Assembly: GCF_009754915.1 (NCBI RefSeq)
Contig: NZ_WPIK01000001.1
Location: 332,823-396,822, forward strand
DNA from: Mucilaginibacter arboris
Lineage (GTDB): Bacteria; Bacteroidota; Bacteroidia; Sphingobacteriales; Sphingobacteriaceae
DNA length: 64,000 nucleotides
Direction of reading: 5' to 3'
Below, piece by piece: positions 44,339 through 53,363 of the stretch (positions within the stretch are counted from its first letter, which is position 1; every line of letters starts with the position of its first letter). The notes under the pieces were generated by a model. That model had not been told where the DNA came from, did no database searches, and saw nothing but the letters and a program-made list of their open reading frames with translations. The position numbers and the translations under genes are program-made.

Positions 44339-46483
44339 ATGCGCCCAAAAAACCGTAAATATCTTAAAATCGGTCTGATTGTTTTCGTTTCCCTACTGAT
44401 ACTTCTGCTAATATCCGGTTTAATTGCTTATTCAAAACGGCAGTTTCTACTTGAAACAGCTATTAGCAAAGCTAAATTAAAAGCCCAAAGCCAGTATAAT
44501 TTAGATGTAAAAATAGGCTCTGCCAGCTTTACCGGGCTTACTACCGTTAACCTGAAAGATATTACCATCGTTCCTTTTAACAGAGATAGCTTGTTACATA
44601 TTAACCATTTTCAGGTAAGTGTAAAGGTATGGCCATTGCTGATTGGTAATGTTAAGCTTTCTACCATTATTATGGAAGATGGCAAACTTAATTTAACCAG
44701 CATAAAAGGAGTACGCAATTACGAGTTTTTGTTTAAAAAGCAAAAAGACAGCACATCTAAAAAAGCCGGGGCAAACCTGGCCGATTTTGCGCATAACTTA
44801 ATGACCCAATTTTTGTATAAAATTCCGGATGATCTTAACTTAACCAATTTTGACATTGCTTTTCGTGACGACAGTAACAAATTAAACCTGCAAATACCAA
44901 AAGCTACGATTGAACGTGGCAGGCTTTATTCTACCATTCTGGTTAATAACGGTTATGCTACCTGGCACATTGCCGGCAACGTAAATACAGCCAAAAAGAA
45001 CGTTGCCTTACAGCTTTATGCAGACGGAAAAAAAGTAGAATTACCTTTTATTGAGAAGAAATACGGATTAAAACTTAACTTTGATACCATTGGTACCGAG
45101 CTGAAAAAAGAAGAACAAAACGGAGATGAAACGCAGATTTACAGCTCCTGCTTTGTTAAAAACCTGCTGATCAACCATCCTAAAATTGCTTCCAATGATA
45201 TTGTAGTTCCAAGCGCTTCAATTGATGCCAATGTTTTTATAGGCGAAAATTATGTTTCTGTCGATAGTTCGTCCGTTATCCACCTTAAAAATATTTCGGC
45301 TAACCCTTTCATCAAGATCACGCTCAAACCTACAAAAATTTATGAGCTGAAACTGCATACCGAGTGGCTGGATGCACAATCGCTGTTTAACTCTTTTCCA
45401 GGCGGCTTATTTGAATCATTAGCCGGAATTAAAGTTTCCGGAAAATTGAAATATGGCCTGAAGTTTTATCTCAATACAAAAGATGCCGATAATGTTCAAT
45501 TTGATTCTTGGTTGGAAAAAGAGAACTTTAAAGTGCTGCAATACGGACAAACAGATTTGACTAAACTTAATCAGGTTTTTGTTTACACGCCTTACGAAAA
45601 CGGTAAGCCAATGCCTCCGCGAATTGTTGGCCCTGCTAACCCTAATTTTACGCCTTTAAATCAGATTTCCCCTAATTTGCGAAATGCAGTGATGACTGCA
45701 GAAGACCCTTCTTTTTATCGGCATCATGGCTTTGTAGAAGAATCTATCCGCAAATCTATCGCTACTGATTTTAAAGAAAAGCAGTTTAAACGGGGCGGAA
45801 GCACCATTTCTATGCAGTTAGTTAAAAACGTTTTTTTAAGCCGACAAAAAACGCTTGCCCGAAAAATTGAGGAAACGCTCATCGTGTGGATCATTGAAAA
45901 CAACAACATCAGTACCAAAAACCGGATGCTGGAAGTGTATTTCAATATTATTGAATGGGGCCGGAATATTTATGGGATTGGCGAAGCTTCCCGTTATTAT
46001 TTCGGTAAATCTCCGGCCGATCTCACTATTGGTGAAAGTATTTACCTGGCCAGCATCGTTCCAAAACCAAAATCAGGCTTGTATTCTTTTGAACCGGACG
46101 GCAGTTTAAAACCTTATTTGCACGGTTATTTTAACCTGATTGGCCGTTTAATGGCTTCTAAAGGTTATACGCCTTCGGATTCATCTGCTTATGGTTTTTA
46201 TACGGTAAGGCTAAGAGAAGCTTTGCGGCCTAAAATGGCACCTGTTGATACTACTGCTGCTGACAGTTTAAATCAGGATGGTGATGAAGGCGTAGGGGCT
46301 TTGCAGCATCTTAACTTCTTTCAGCGCTTATTTGGCAAGAAAGATTCTACCGTAGAAAAAGCCATCGAAAAAAAGGTTGATACAGCCGGAAAAACCCCGA
46401 AAGAAATCCGCATAGAAAAACGCGAACTACGCCGGCGCGAAAAGGAAAAACAAAAAGAACTGCACGATAGGGGGTTGATGTAA
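44339..46483 (+). CDS. AsmA-like protein with C-terminal GT51 transglycosylase domain
   Basis: A 714-residue inner-membrane protein. A membrane segment at about residues 10-32 is followed by an AsmA-like periplasmic region (DVKIGSASFTGLTTVNLKDI). A GT51 peptidoglycan glycosyltransferase domain lies near 425-600: EDPSFYRHHGF holds the catalytic glutamate, RGGSTISMQLVKN is motif 2, and KIEETLIVWIIE is motif 3. No transpeptidase domain follows; a lysine/arginine-rich tail ends it. I chose the ATG at 44339 because the residues before it are unlike family N-termini and the membrane helix starts soon after. Confidence 0.87.
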   Translation: MRPKNRKYLKIGLIVFVSLLILLLISGLIAYSKRQFLLETAISKAKLKAQSQYNLDVKIGSASFTGLTTVNLKDITIVPFNRDSLLHINHFQVSVKVWPLLIGNVKLSTIIMEDGKLNLTSIKGVRNYEFLFKKQKDSTSKKAGANLADFAHNLMTQFLYKIPDDLNLTNFDIAFRDDSNKLNLQIPKATIERGRLYSTILVNNGYATWHIAGNVNTAKKNVALQLYADGKKVELPFIEKKYGLKLNFDTIGTELKKEEQNGDETQIYSSCFVKNLLINHPKIASNDIVVPSASIDANVFIGENYVSVDSSSVIHLKNISANPFIKITLKPTKIYELKLHTEWLDAQSLFNSFPGGLFESLAGIKVSGKLKYGLKFYLNTKDADNVQFDSWLEKENFKVLQYGQTDLTKLNQVFVYTPYENGKPMPPRIVGPANPNFTPLNQISPNLRNAVMTAEDPSFYRHHGFVEESIRKSIATDFKEKQFKRGGSTISMQLVKNVFLSRQKTLARKIEETLIVWIIENNNISTKNRMLEVYFNIIEWGRNIYGIGEASRYYFGKSPADLTIGESIYLASIVPKPKSGLYSFEPDGSLKPYLHGYFNLIGRLMASKGYTPSDSSAYGFYTVRLREALRPKMAPVDTTAADSLNQDGDEGVGALQHLNFFQRLFGKKDSTVEKAIEKKVDTAGKTPKEIRIEKRELRRREKEKQKELHDRGLM

Positions 46484-46540
46484 TTTTAGGTGGTAAAAGA
46501 AGCATTGTTATTTGAGTTGATGCTTCTTTTATCGATATAA
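46484..46540 (+). terminator. Motif-pair hairpin after the GT51 gene
   Basis: Exact copies at 46494-46505 (plus) and 46520-46531 (minus) form a 12-13 base stem with a 14-base loop, starting ten bases after the stop. The left copy carries the full TTTTAGGTGG extension. The right side lacks a strong T-tract. Confidence 0.8.
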
Positions 46541-46694
46541 TATAATGCGGTTTTTTGTTTTAGGCAAATGATCTATTGAAGTTGCTCCTGTCTCCACAAA
46601 CTCATACTCTTTCTTCTTCAATCTCCAAACATCGTTTTCGTACCGATATTTTACCAGATTTATTTGTGATATTGTGCCTGTTAAAGCAATAAAA

Positions 46695-47237
46695 ATGCCC
46701 GATAAAAAAAGCGTTACTTCTATTTCTGACCAGGTTTTAGAAAGCAAAATTTATTTTTTGAGGAATCAAAAAGTAATGATGGATAGTGATTTAGCGGAAC
46801 TTTATGCTGTAGAAACCAGAGTATTAAACCAGGCTGTGAACAGAAATAAAGAGCGTTTTCCAGAAGATTTTATGTTTCAGCTTGATAAGGTGGAATGGGA
46901 AAACTTGAAATCACAAGTTGTGATTTCAAGTTATGGCGGACGCAGAACTTTGCCTTATGTTTTTACTGAACATGGCGTACTAATGCTATCAAGTGTATTA
47001 AATAGCTCAAAAGCTATTCAGGTAAATATCCAGGTAGTACGTATATTTACACGAATCAGGCAAGTATTAACGGATGGTGCTAAACTAAGCATCGAAATAG
47101 AAGAAATAAAAAAGCAACTAAGCACTCACGGCAAGAATATCAATGCGATTTTTAAATACCTGGATGGATTAACAGTTAAAAAAGAGATAGAAAATCCACG
47201 TAAACGAATCGGATTTAAGTCTGATGATTTATTGTGA
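46695..47237 (+). CDS. ORF6N-domain protein (KilA-N-like accessory protein)
   Basis: A 180-residue protein with an ORF6N domain near residues 12-100: KIYFLRNQKVMMDSDLAELY, then VNRNKERFPEDFMFQL and LPYVFTEHGVLMLSSVLNS. The domain is a DNA-binding module from phages and mobile elements and is common as a stray single gene in Bacteroidota. Its function is unknown. It sits in an accessory stretch between motif hairpins; its stop codon touches a T-variant motif copy (47237-47248). Base use is similar to its neighbours. Confidence 0.88.
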   Translation: MPDKKSVTSISDQVLESKIYFLRNQKVMMDSDLAELYAVETRVLNQAVNRNKERFPEDFMFQLDKVEWENLKSQVVISSYGGRRTLPYVFTEHGVLMLSSVLNSSKAIQVNIQVVRIFTRIRQVLTDGAKLSIEIEEIKKQLSTHGKNINAIFKYLDGLTVKKEIENPRKRIGFKSDDLL

Positions 47238-47303
47238 TACTTCTTTTACCACTAATTTTTCTTTAACTTATTCAACCCAACCTTCGCGATTCAAGCTTTT
47301 TGA
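47237..47303 (-). pseudogene. Diverged duplicate of the comM 3' end with its downstream motif
   Basis: A motif variant (47237-47248), a 19-base spacer and then, on the minus strand, the codons SLNREGWVE and stop (47268-47297). The real comM end has the same order: motif 48100, 21-base spacer, SLDREGWAG and stop. The 33 bases from the stop codon inward match at 24 positions. Confidence 0.6.
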
Positions 47304-47309
47304 TATACT

Positions 47310-47620
47310 TTAAAGCGTTATTTTAATTTTATCTGGATTTTGTCTGGTGTCAAAGATGTTTGAAATAAAGACCTTTTTATTTGTGTTATCAACCCAATAT
47401 ATAATTTTGTAATTTTTAAATACCAAGTAACGAAACTCCTGAATCCTTTCCGACAATAAATCCTCAACCTGCCCGATATAAGGGTTTTGTTCTAAATTAA
47501 TTGTTGCATCAATAATCCCGTTTACTAAATTTTTGGCAGTCCTAATTCCTGCTTTAAATTATGGTAAATAAAAATGTCTTCCGATTTATCTTCTGCAAAT
47601 TGCGTCCAATAAATAATCAT
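47310..47620 (-). pseudogene. ParE-type toxin, frameshifted
   Basis: From the ATG at 47620 the frame reads MIIYWTQFAEDKSEDIFIYH, then N-L, and soon hits TAG. One missing A in a run near 47555 restores the family sequence: KAGIRTAKNLVNGIIDATIN, EQNPYIGQVEDLL, EFRYLVFKNYKIIYWVD and FDTRQNPDKIKI. Restored length is 103 residues, normal for ParE/RelE toxins. The start overlaps the antitoxin stop as ATGA. The break is of the same kind as in the toxin at 1135. Confidence 0.85.
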
Positions 47621-47859
47621 TTCCATTCCCCAACTTTATTTTTAAGCGTTTTGGCTTCCATAACAAGTCCATCTTCTACATCGTTTAATGATTGATCAAT
47701 TTCTTTGTTAAGTTGTTCCATACTCATTGGCCTTAAATCATTTTCTAATAACTCCGCTTTTTGTTTGCGAAGAAATTTTTCCAAACCGCCAATAATTTCC
47801 TCGTTTTGAAGTTTAAGAAATTCTTGTACAAATAATATTTTGCGGGCTTCTAAATTCAT
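47617..47859 (-). CDS. Antitoxin partner of a broken ParE-type toxin
   Basis: An 80-residue, highly charged helical protein. The N-terminal part (MNLEARKILFVQEFLKLQNE) and the C-terminal MEQLNKEIDQSLNDVEDG segment match the small antitoxins often paired with ParE toxins in this phylum. It is intact, while its toxin is frameshifted. It lies in a segment bounded by two comM-like 3' ends. Confidence 0.75.
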   Translation of the reverse strand: MNLEARKILFVQEFLKLQNEEIIGGLEKFLRKQKAELLENDLRPMSMEQLNKEIDQSLNDVEDGLVMEAKTLKNKVGEWK

Positions 47860-47898
47860 GTTTTGAGGTTTAAAATGGTTTATTTTCTTATAACGAAC

Positions 47899-48084
47899 TT
47901 AATTCTGATGCTTAAACTTTCTCGAAATATTCATCCAAATGATGTAGGACACAAAAGCAAAACAAAGAACAGATAAACGCATGCTCCAAAATTCCCAAGT
48001 GTGGTAGTTTTTCAGATTCTCTAAACTGTTAGCAGAAAAAATAACGGATAAAGGATTTATAAATAGATACAACTTTAGATTCAA
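47899..48084 (-). CDS. Small hypothetical membrane protein
   Basis: A 61-residue frame with a hydrophobic stretch near residues 35-52 (LSVLCFAFVSYIIWM) and a basic end. I do not recognise the family. It could be a truncated membrane protein or a chance frame. It lies directly upstream of the antitoxin on the same strand. Confidence 0.35.
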   Translation of the reverse strand: MNLKLYLFINPLSVIFSANSLENLKNYHTWEFWSMRLSVLCFAFVSYIIWMNISRKFKHQN

Positions 48085-48099
48085 ACGTACAAAATTTAT

Positions 48100-48111
48100 A
48101 TGCTTCTTTTA
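48100..48111 (-). repeat. 12-base motif, exact
   Basis: Lies 21 bases beyond the comM stop codon. Confidence 0.9.
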
Positions 48112-48132
48112 TCACTAAATCTTGTACTTTCT

Positions 48133-49671
48133 TTATCCCGCCCAGCCTTCCCGGTCCAAACTTCTAAACTGTATTGCTTCCGCTAAATGTTCAATCTGAA
48201 TATCTTCTGTTCCGGCCAGATCTGCAATGGTTCGGGCAACCTTTAAAATCCTGTCGTAAGCTCTGGCGCTTAAACCTAATTTCTCCATTGCTTTTTTCAA
48301 GAGGATTTGTCCGGCTTCGCTAATCTTGCAAACTTGCCGCACCATTTTAGATTCCATTTGCGCGTTACAGTGCAAATCCGGTTTTTCTATAAATCTTTTT
48401 TGCTGGATTTCTCTTGCTTTGATTACGCGTTCGCGGATAACTTCACTTTTTTCTGAGATTCTTTCTGAAGATAGTTCTGAAAAATTAACCGGTGTTACTT
48501 CTACATGCAAATCAATCCGATCTAATAAAGGACCCGAAATTTTGCTTAAATATTTTTGTACGATTCCTGGCCCGCAAACACATTCCCGGTCGGGATGATT
48601 GTAATAACCGCAGGGGCAAGGATTCATAGAAGCCACGAGCATAAAACTGGAAGGATAATCCACGCTCATTTTAGCCCTTGAGATAGTTACTTTTCGTTCT
48701 TCTAACGGCTGCCGCATCACTTCTAAAACTGTTCGCTTAAATTCGGGCAGTTCATCTAAAAACAAAACGCCGTTGTGCGCTAAAGAAATTTCTCCAGGCT
48801 GCGGATTTCCGCCGCCGCCAACCAGCGCCACATCAGAAACCGTATGATGCGGCGAGCGGAACGGACGAACAGAAACCAATGCATCTGCAGCAGCCAGTTT
48901 ACCGGCAACCGAATGAATCTTCGTAGTTTCCAAAGCTTCAGACAAACTTAAAGGCGGCAAAATAGAGGGCAAACGTTTAGCCAGCATCGTTTTTCCGGCT
49001 CCGGGCGGACCAATCAAAATAAGATTATGACCGCCGGCAGCAGCAATTTCCAGCGAACGTTTGATGTTTTCCTGTCCTTTTACATCCGAAAAATCAGCAT
49101 CGTATAAACTGATGCTGCGGTAAAATTCATCCCGGGTATTTACCACTTCTTCTTCCAATGGCTTTTCTCCGTTTAAAAAATCTACTACTTGCGTGATCGA
49201 ATTCACTCCAAAAACCGCTAAATTATCTACAATGGCTGCTTCCCGTGCATTTTGTTTAGGCAGGATAAAGCCTTTATAACCTTCTTTTCGTGCTTGTATA
49301 GCAATTGGTAAAGCGCCCCGGATAGGCTGTAATCCGCCATCTAAGGAAAGTTCTCCCATGATGAGGTATTTCTCCAATTCGTCTGGGACTATTTGCCCGG
49401 AAGCGGCTAAAACACCAACAGCAATGGTTAAATCATAAGAAGAACCTTCTTTGCGGATATCAGCAGGCGCCATGTTTACAACCACCTGCTGTTTGGGCAT
49501 GTGGTAATTGCAGTTTTTTAAGGCTGATTTTACACGGAAATAACTTTCTTTAATGGCATTGTCCGGCAGGCCAACTACATAATATTTGGTGCCGCCTGTA
49601 ATATTTACTTCAACAGTTATCGTTGTAGCTTCGATACCATAAACAGCACTACCAAAAGTTTTTACAAGCAC
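48133..49671 (-). CDS. comM: ComM/YifB-family Mg-chelatase-like AAA+ ATPase
   Basis: ComM is a hexameric helicase that promotes branch migration when incoming DNA recombines during natural transformation. The 512-residue protein has the N-terminal LonC-like fold ([20 protein letters not shown]), Walker [21 protein letters not shown], Walker [11 protein letters not shown], the cysteine-rich insert [20 protein letters not shown] and the C-terminal [20 protein letters not shown]. It ends SLDREGWAG. The gene is conserved even in strains not known to be competent, but it is notable beside uptake-sequence-like repeats. Confidence 0.95.
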   Translation of the reverse strand: MLVKTFGSAVYGIEATTITVEVNITGGTKYYVVGLPDNAIKESYFRVKSALKNCNYHMPKQQVVVNMAPADIRKEGSSYDLTIAVGVLAASGQIVPDELEKYLIMGELSLDGGLQPIRGALPIAIQARKEGYKGFILPKQNAREAAIVDNLAVFGVNSITQVVDFLNGEKPLEEEVVNTRDEFYRSISLYDADFSDVKGQENIKRSLEIAAAGGHNLILIGPPGAGKTMLAKRLPSILPPLSLSEALETTKIHSVAGKLAAADALVSVRPFRSPHHTVSDVALVGGGGNPQPGEISLAHNGVLFLDELPEFKRTVLEVMRQPLEERKVTISRAKMSVDYPSSFMLVASMNPCPCGYYNHPDRECVCGPGIVQKYLSKISGPLLDRIDLHVEVTPVNFSELSSERISEKSEVIRERVIKAREIQQKRFIEKPDLHCNAQMESKMVRQVCKISEAGQILLKKAMEKLGLSARAYDRILKVARTIADLAGTEDIQIEHLAEAIQFRSLDREGWAG

Positions 49672-49863
49672 AGGAAATAGGTTGATAAATTTCCTGAAAT
49701 TAACTAAAAATTAAATAATAACAATTTTAAGAAGAATTATAGTTGGAAAAAGTGTTTTAAATAGATTCTAAAATAAAATATCTGATTCCCTTTCCTTGAT
49801 CAATTGCTTTTTCAAATCAATATGTTTTACTGCTGAATGAATATTTACAGATAAAATCAGCAG

Positions 49864-49949
49864 CTATGAAGTTGTTGTTCTTAAAGAAGGAACCAGCAAA
49901 CCGATAGCGACGGCAATTTCAATTACTCCCATTAAATAAACCCATGCTT
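49864..49949 (-). pseudogene. Remnant of a DoxX-like membrane protein
   Basis: Minus-strand codons read AWVYLMGVIEIAVAIGLLVP, then SLRTTTS and stop. This is the conserved second membrane segment of DoxX-like proteins. Everything before it is missing, and the break coincides with an exact motif copy. Confidence 0.55.
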
Positions 49950-49955
49950 CTTTTA
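49944..49955 (-). repeat. 12-base motif, exact, at a gene-remnant boundary
   Basis: Abuts the truncated 5' end of the DoxX-like remnant. Confidence 0.9.
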
Positions 49956-50033
49956 ACGGTATAAATTTCCTGCAATGCTTCTTTAATTGCTTAAAACTTA
50001 AATTATTGAAAATCGAGTAAATTTTTTAGGTGA

Positions 50034-50045
50034 TAAAAGAAGTAT
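50034..50045 (+). repeat. 12-base motif, T variant
   Basis: TAAAAGAAGTAT with a complete upstream extension, 27 bases beyond the stop of the cyclopropane synthase gene. Confidence 0.8.
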
Positions 50046-50072
50046 AACAGAAATTATGAAAATTCTTAAAAC

Positions 50073-51233
50073 TTAGGAATTGGGTGTTAACAGTTTAAGC
50101 ACTATCCGATAAGCGTCAAGCAATCCGGAATTAAAGCCTTCTGCGCTTCCCCACAAGTACAACTGAAAAATCCGGTAATGTTTCTTTCCCCATCTTCGCT
50201 CAATATCTTCCCGGTTATGGTCCAGCCTTTCTGCCCATTCTTTTGTAGTGAGGTAATAATTATGCCTGTCGTTCCAAACGCCTATAACTTCAAAAGGGCT
50301 TTTTGCAACTTCTGTTAAGTACTCGTGCAAACAAAGAAGCGATCCGTTTCCTTCAAAAACATAACGTTCTATAAATGTTCCTTGTGCATGTTTAACCCTT
50401 TCGGCGCTTGCGTCCAAATAAATATATCCACCGGGTTTTAGCAGCTTTTCATAGTGTTTTAATGTTTCTGGATAGTTGGGTAAATGTTCTGTAACTCCGC
50501 AGTTAACAATTGCATCGTATTTCTCGTTAGGATGATGTTCAAAAAAGTGTTCAAGCAATACTTGGCATGGAAGGTTTTCGCGCTCAATTAATTTTTGTAC
50601 AAACGCCTGGGAGCGCTGCGAAATAGTAAGCGATGTAACTTGTATCCCTTTTTTACCTGCATATTCAACAAAAGATCCCCAACCGCTGCCGATGTCGAGT
50701 ACACGATCTCCCGGCTTTGCCTTTACAGCTTCTAATACAAAATCAAACTTATGTGTTTCAGCATCTTCAAGCGTTTCATTATCATTTAAATAAACAGCCT
50801 GCGAATAAGCTCTGTGCCTTCGATCTAAAAAAAGAAGAAAAAACTCCTCGTCGGTGTCGTAATGATTGGCGATCCACTTTTTATCACTCTTTACCTGGCC
50901 GAAAAGAAATGGCTGGATAAATCGCCAGAGAAAACGTACGCCTCTGTTATCGGAATAGAGATTTCTTAATCCCATAACGCTCATAAGGCTGCCATCAATA
51001 TCTATCCTGCCATCAATGTAAGCACTAACAATTGCATTCTGGTCGAGCGTGCTTAATGCTTTAACGGCTTGCTCATCCTTCAGCGTAATTGTAAAAGCAG
51101 GTTCTTTGCCTCCAAAAATATGTAAAAGCCCATTATCTGTGCGTAATCCGAAAGGTATTTTAGTCCCTTTCTCAGCTAATGAATTGTACTGCTTTTCAAT
51201 GAGACCAATTAAACGTAAATATTTCTGTTGCAT
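50073..51233 (-). CDS. Cyclopropane-fatty-acyl-phospholipid synthase family methyltransferase
   Basis: A 386-residue SAM-dependent enzyme that adds a methylene bridge to unsaturated membrane fatty acids, or a close relative. The N-terminal sterol-carrier-like part holds ALSTLDQNAIVSAYIDGRID. The methyltransferase domain shows VKSDKKWIANHYDTDEEFFL (substrate helix), DIGSGWGSFVEYAGKKG (SAM site) and the YVFEGNGSLLCLHEY end region. Length fits the family. It stands alone. Confidence 0.88.
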   Translation of the reverse strand: MQQKYLRLIGLIEKQYNSLAEKGTKIPFGLRTDNGLLHIFGGKEPAFTITLKDEQAVKALSTLDQNAIVSAYIDGRIDIDGSLMSVMGLRNLYSDNRGVRFLWRFIQPFLFGQVKSDKKWIANHYDTDEEFFLLFLDRRHRAYSQAVYLNDNETLEDAETHKFDFVLEAVKAKPGDRVLDIGSGWGSFVEYAGKKGIQVTSLTISQRSQAFVQKLIERENLPCQVLLEHFFEHHPNEKYDAIVNCGVTEHLPNYPETLKHYEKLLKPGGYIYLDASAERVKHAQGTFIERYVFEGNGSLLCLHEYLTEVAKSPFEVIGVWNDRHNYYLTTKEWAERLDHNREDIERRWGKKHYRIFQLYLWGSAEGFNSGLLDAYRIVLKLLTPNS

Positions 51234-51701
51234 CTACTTGGTTTAATTAGTGATAAGGTTATAATCCAGGTTTAAGAGTAACGGGCCCTCTTTCTAATTA
51301 TAACTTTAAAAGTAATTATTTTGATTAACTTTTAAAAAAACTAACTAAACACGCAGGCTAAACAAAAAATATGATAAGCTGTCAGAAAAGGGTTGTGCTT
51401 TAAAAAGTATGCTGTTATAAAACCAGCAGCGAATGTTTCAGGATTTTGTTAATTGCGATATTAAACAAAAATGCCGAATGTCTCTCGCTGCAGAGCGTTA
51501 AAATGGAAAAAAACGGGAAGAAAAAGACAGGCTTTCAAAAGTATACTTTGCAGAAGTTTCAGGACGAATATGTTTATTGGGATGCAATATGCTCCTCAAA
51601 AACTTATTACCACTATTCCATCATGAAAACTGCTATCTGCAAACGAAATATAAAAGCATTATACATTTAGAGCCTGTTAAAATTTATTCAATCTATTTTA
51701 G

Positions 51702-51713
51702 ATGCTTCTTTTA
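51702..51713 (-). repeat. 12-base motif, exact
   Basis: Carries a TTTTTTAGCTGA extension; inverted with respect to the copy at 51783. Confidence 0.9.
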
Positions 51714-51782
51714 TCAGCTAAAAAATTACAAAATCTTCATCCTTTTTATTGTTGGCTAATGCTAAAACAAAATTTACTGGCA

Positions 51783-51794
51783 TAAAAGAAGCAT
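51783..51794 (+). repeat. 12-base motif, exact
   Basis: Near the 3' side of ffh; preceded by TTTACTGGCA. Confidence 0.88.
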
Positions 51795-51854
51795 TAGCAT
51801 TTTCTTAATAAGAAATTTAAACAGGCCCTCAAAATCATCCCTGAAATTTTTCAG

Positions 51855-53183
51855 TTACATTTTTGGCATATTGCGCATCATTTTGGCCATTTGCGCCGGG
51901 TTGCTAAACTGCTTCATCATCTTCCGCATATCATCAAATTGCTTGATTAAACGGTTCACTTCTGCCAGATCATTACCAGAACCTTTTGCAATTCGCATGC
52001 GGCGGCTTTGGTTAATGATATCCGGGTTTTCTTTTTCTTTCGGTGTCATGGATTGGATGATGGCTTCTATCGATTTAAAAGCATCATCCTGGATATCAAT
52101 ATCTTTCATCGCTTTTCCAACGCCCGGGATCATGCCCATCAGGTCTTTCATGTTGCCCATTTTCTTGATCTGCTGGATCTGGCCGAAAAAGTCGTTAAAG
52201 TCGAATTTATTTTTGCGGATTTTCTTTTGCAGTTCGGCTGCTTCTTTCTCGTCAAACTGCTGTTGCGCGCGTTCAACCAAAGAAATTACATCACCCATTC
52301 CTAAAATACGTGACGACATCCGGTCTGGGTGGAAAACATCCAGCGCTTCCATTTTTTCGCCGGTCCCAATAAATTTGATTGGTTTGTTTACAACAGATTT
52401 GATCGACAAAGCAGCACCGCCGCGTGTATCACCATCTAATTTGGTTAAAACTGCTCCGGTAAAATCTAAACGATCATTAAATACTTTTGCTGTATTAACC
52501 GCATCCTGACCGGTCATGGCATCCACTACAAACAGAATTTCGTGTGGGTTTAATGCTTTTTTTACCTGCTCAATTTCCACCATCATGGCTTCATCAATGG
52601 CTAAGCGGCCAGCAGTATCGATAATTAAAACGTTGTTTCCGTTTTGTTTTGCCTGAGCTAAACCTTCCAAAGCAATTGCAACCGGATCTTTTGATTCGAG
52701 GTTTGCATAAACCGGAATGCCGATCTGCCCGCCCAAAACCTTTAATTGCTCAATTGCAGCCGGACGATAAACATCATCTGCAACCAAAAGTGGCTTTTTA
52801 CCTTTTTGTGTTTTAAGGAAAAGGGCCAGTTTACCAGAAAAAGTAGTTTTACCTGCACCATTTAACCCGGCAATTAAAATGATGGTTGGCGTTGCCGGGA
52901 AAGTAAGTTCGGCAGTAGTTCCGCCCATCAGTTTCGTGAGCTCATCGCTCATGATCTTGGTGAGCAACTGACCGGGAGAAATAGACGTAAGCACATTCTC
53001 GCCTAAAGCTTTTTGCTTTACTTCGTCGGTAAAAGCTTTGGCTGTTTTATAGTTTACGTCGGCATCGAGCAAAGCTTTACGGATTTCTTTCATGGTTTCG
53101 GCCACGTTAATTTCCGTGATCGAACCTTGTCCTTTTAAAACCTTGAATGCGCGGTCGAGTTTATCCGAAAGATTATCAAACAT
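51855..53183 (-). CDS. ffh: Signal recognition particle protein
   Basis: Ffh binds signal sequences on ribosomes and, with 4.5S RNA and FtsY, targets proteins to the membrane. The 442-residue protein has an N domain, a G domain and an M domain. G-domain motifs are AGLNGAGKTTFSGKLA (Walker A), DDVYRPAAIEQL, DTAGRLAID and TKLDGDTRGGAAL. The methionine-rich M domain contains MGMIPGVGKAM and ends MAKMMRNMPKM. Length is standard. Confidence 0.98.
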   Translation of the reverse strand: MFDNLSDKLDRAFKVLKGQGSITEINVAETMKEIRKALLDADVNYKTAKAFTDEVKQKALGENVLTSISPGQLLTKIMSDELTKLMGGTTAELTFPATPTIILIAGLNGAGKTTFSGKLALFLKTQKGKKPLLVADDVYRPAAIEQLKVLGGQIGIPVYANLESKDPVAIALEGLAQAKQNGNNVLIIDTAGRLAIDEAMMVEIEQVKKALNPHEILFVVDAMTGQDAVNTAKVFNDRLDFTGAVLTKLDGDTRGGAALSIKSVVNKPIKFIGTGEKMEALDVFHPDRMSSRILGMGDVISLVERAQQQFDEKEAAELQKKIRKNKFDFNDFFGQIQQIKKMGNMKDLMGMIPGVGKAMKDIDIQDDAFKSIEAIIQSMTPKEKENPDIINQSRRMRIAKGSGNDLAEVNRLIKQFDDMRKMMKQFSNPAQMAKMMRNMPKM

Positions 53184-53236
53184 TTTTTAAAATCATTTTA
53201 TTACAAGGCGAATTTAAGATTATTGGCAGAAAGGTA

Positions 53237-53307
53237 AAAGGTTAAAGGCGGAAAGATGGATTAATATGATTTTATTTTCAGCTTTAACCTTTCCGCCTTT
53301 AACCTTT
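53237..53307. repeat. Inverted repeat of AAAGGTTAAAGGCGGAAAG
   Basis: Perfect 19-base arms at 53237-53255 and 53289-53307, with more related AAAGG/CCTTT units beside them. It lies between ffh and the DUF3078 gene, close to an exact motif copy at 53327. A simple-repeat hairpin or terminator. Confidence 0.75.
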
Positions 53308-53326
53308 CCACCCTTCACCTTTAACG

Positions 53327-53338
53327 ATGCTTCTTTTA
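53327..53338 (-). repeat. 12-base motif, exact
   Basis: Lies 25 bases beyond the DUF3078 gene stop, with a TTTTTACCCGG extension. Confidence 0.9.
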
Positions 53339-53363
53339 CCGGGTAAAAATTGAGATTAATCAT

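Larger units (their letters stand above)
49672..50072. other. Accessory intergenic stretch between comM and the cyclopropane synthase gene
   Basis: This 401-base gap holds a gene remnant (49864-49949), an exact motif copy (49944-49955), a one-mismatch copy (49975-49986) and a T-variant with the full TTTTTTAGGTGA extension (50034-50045). No intact gene is seen. Confidence 0.7.
51234..51854. other. Intergenic region without a supported gene
   Basis: In this 621-base gap only short frames occur; the longest plausible one (ATG 51503, about 55 codons, charged start) matches nothing I recognise. Two exact motif copies lie at 51702-51713 (minus) and 51783-51794 (plus), an outward-facing inverted pair. 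Confidence 0.55.

Noticed and set aside
51446..51670. 74-codon open frame in the gap upstream of ffh
   Set aside because: No recognisable family, AT-rich with unusual composition and no good start signal.
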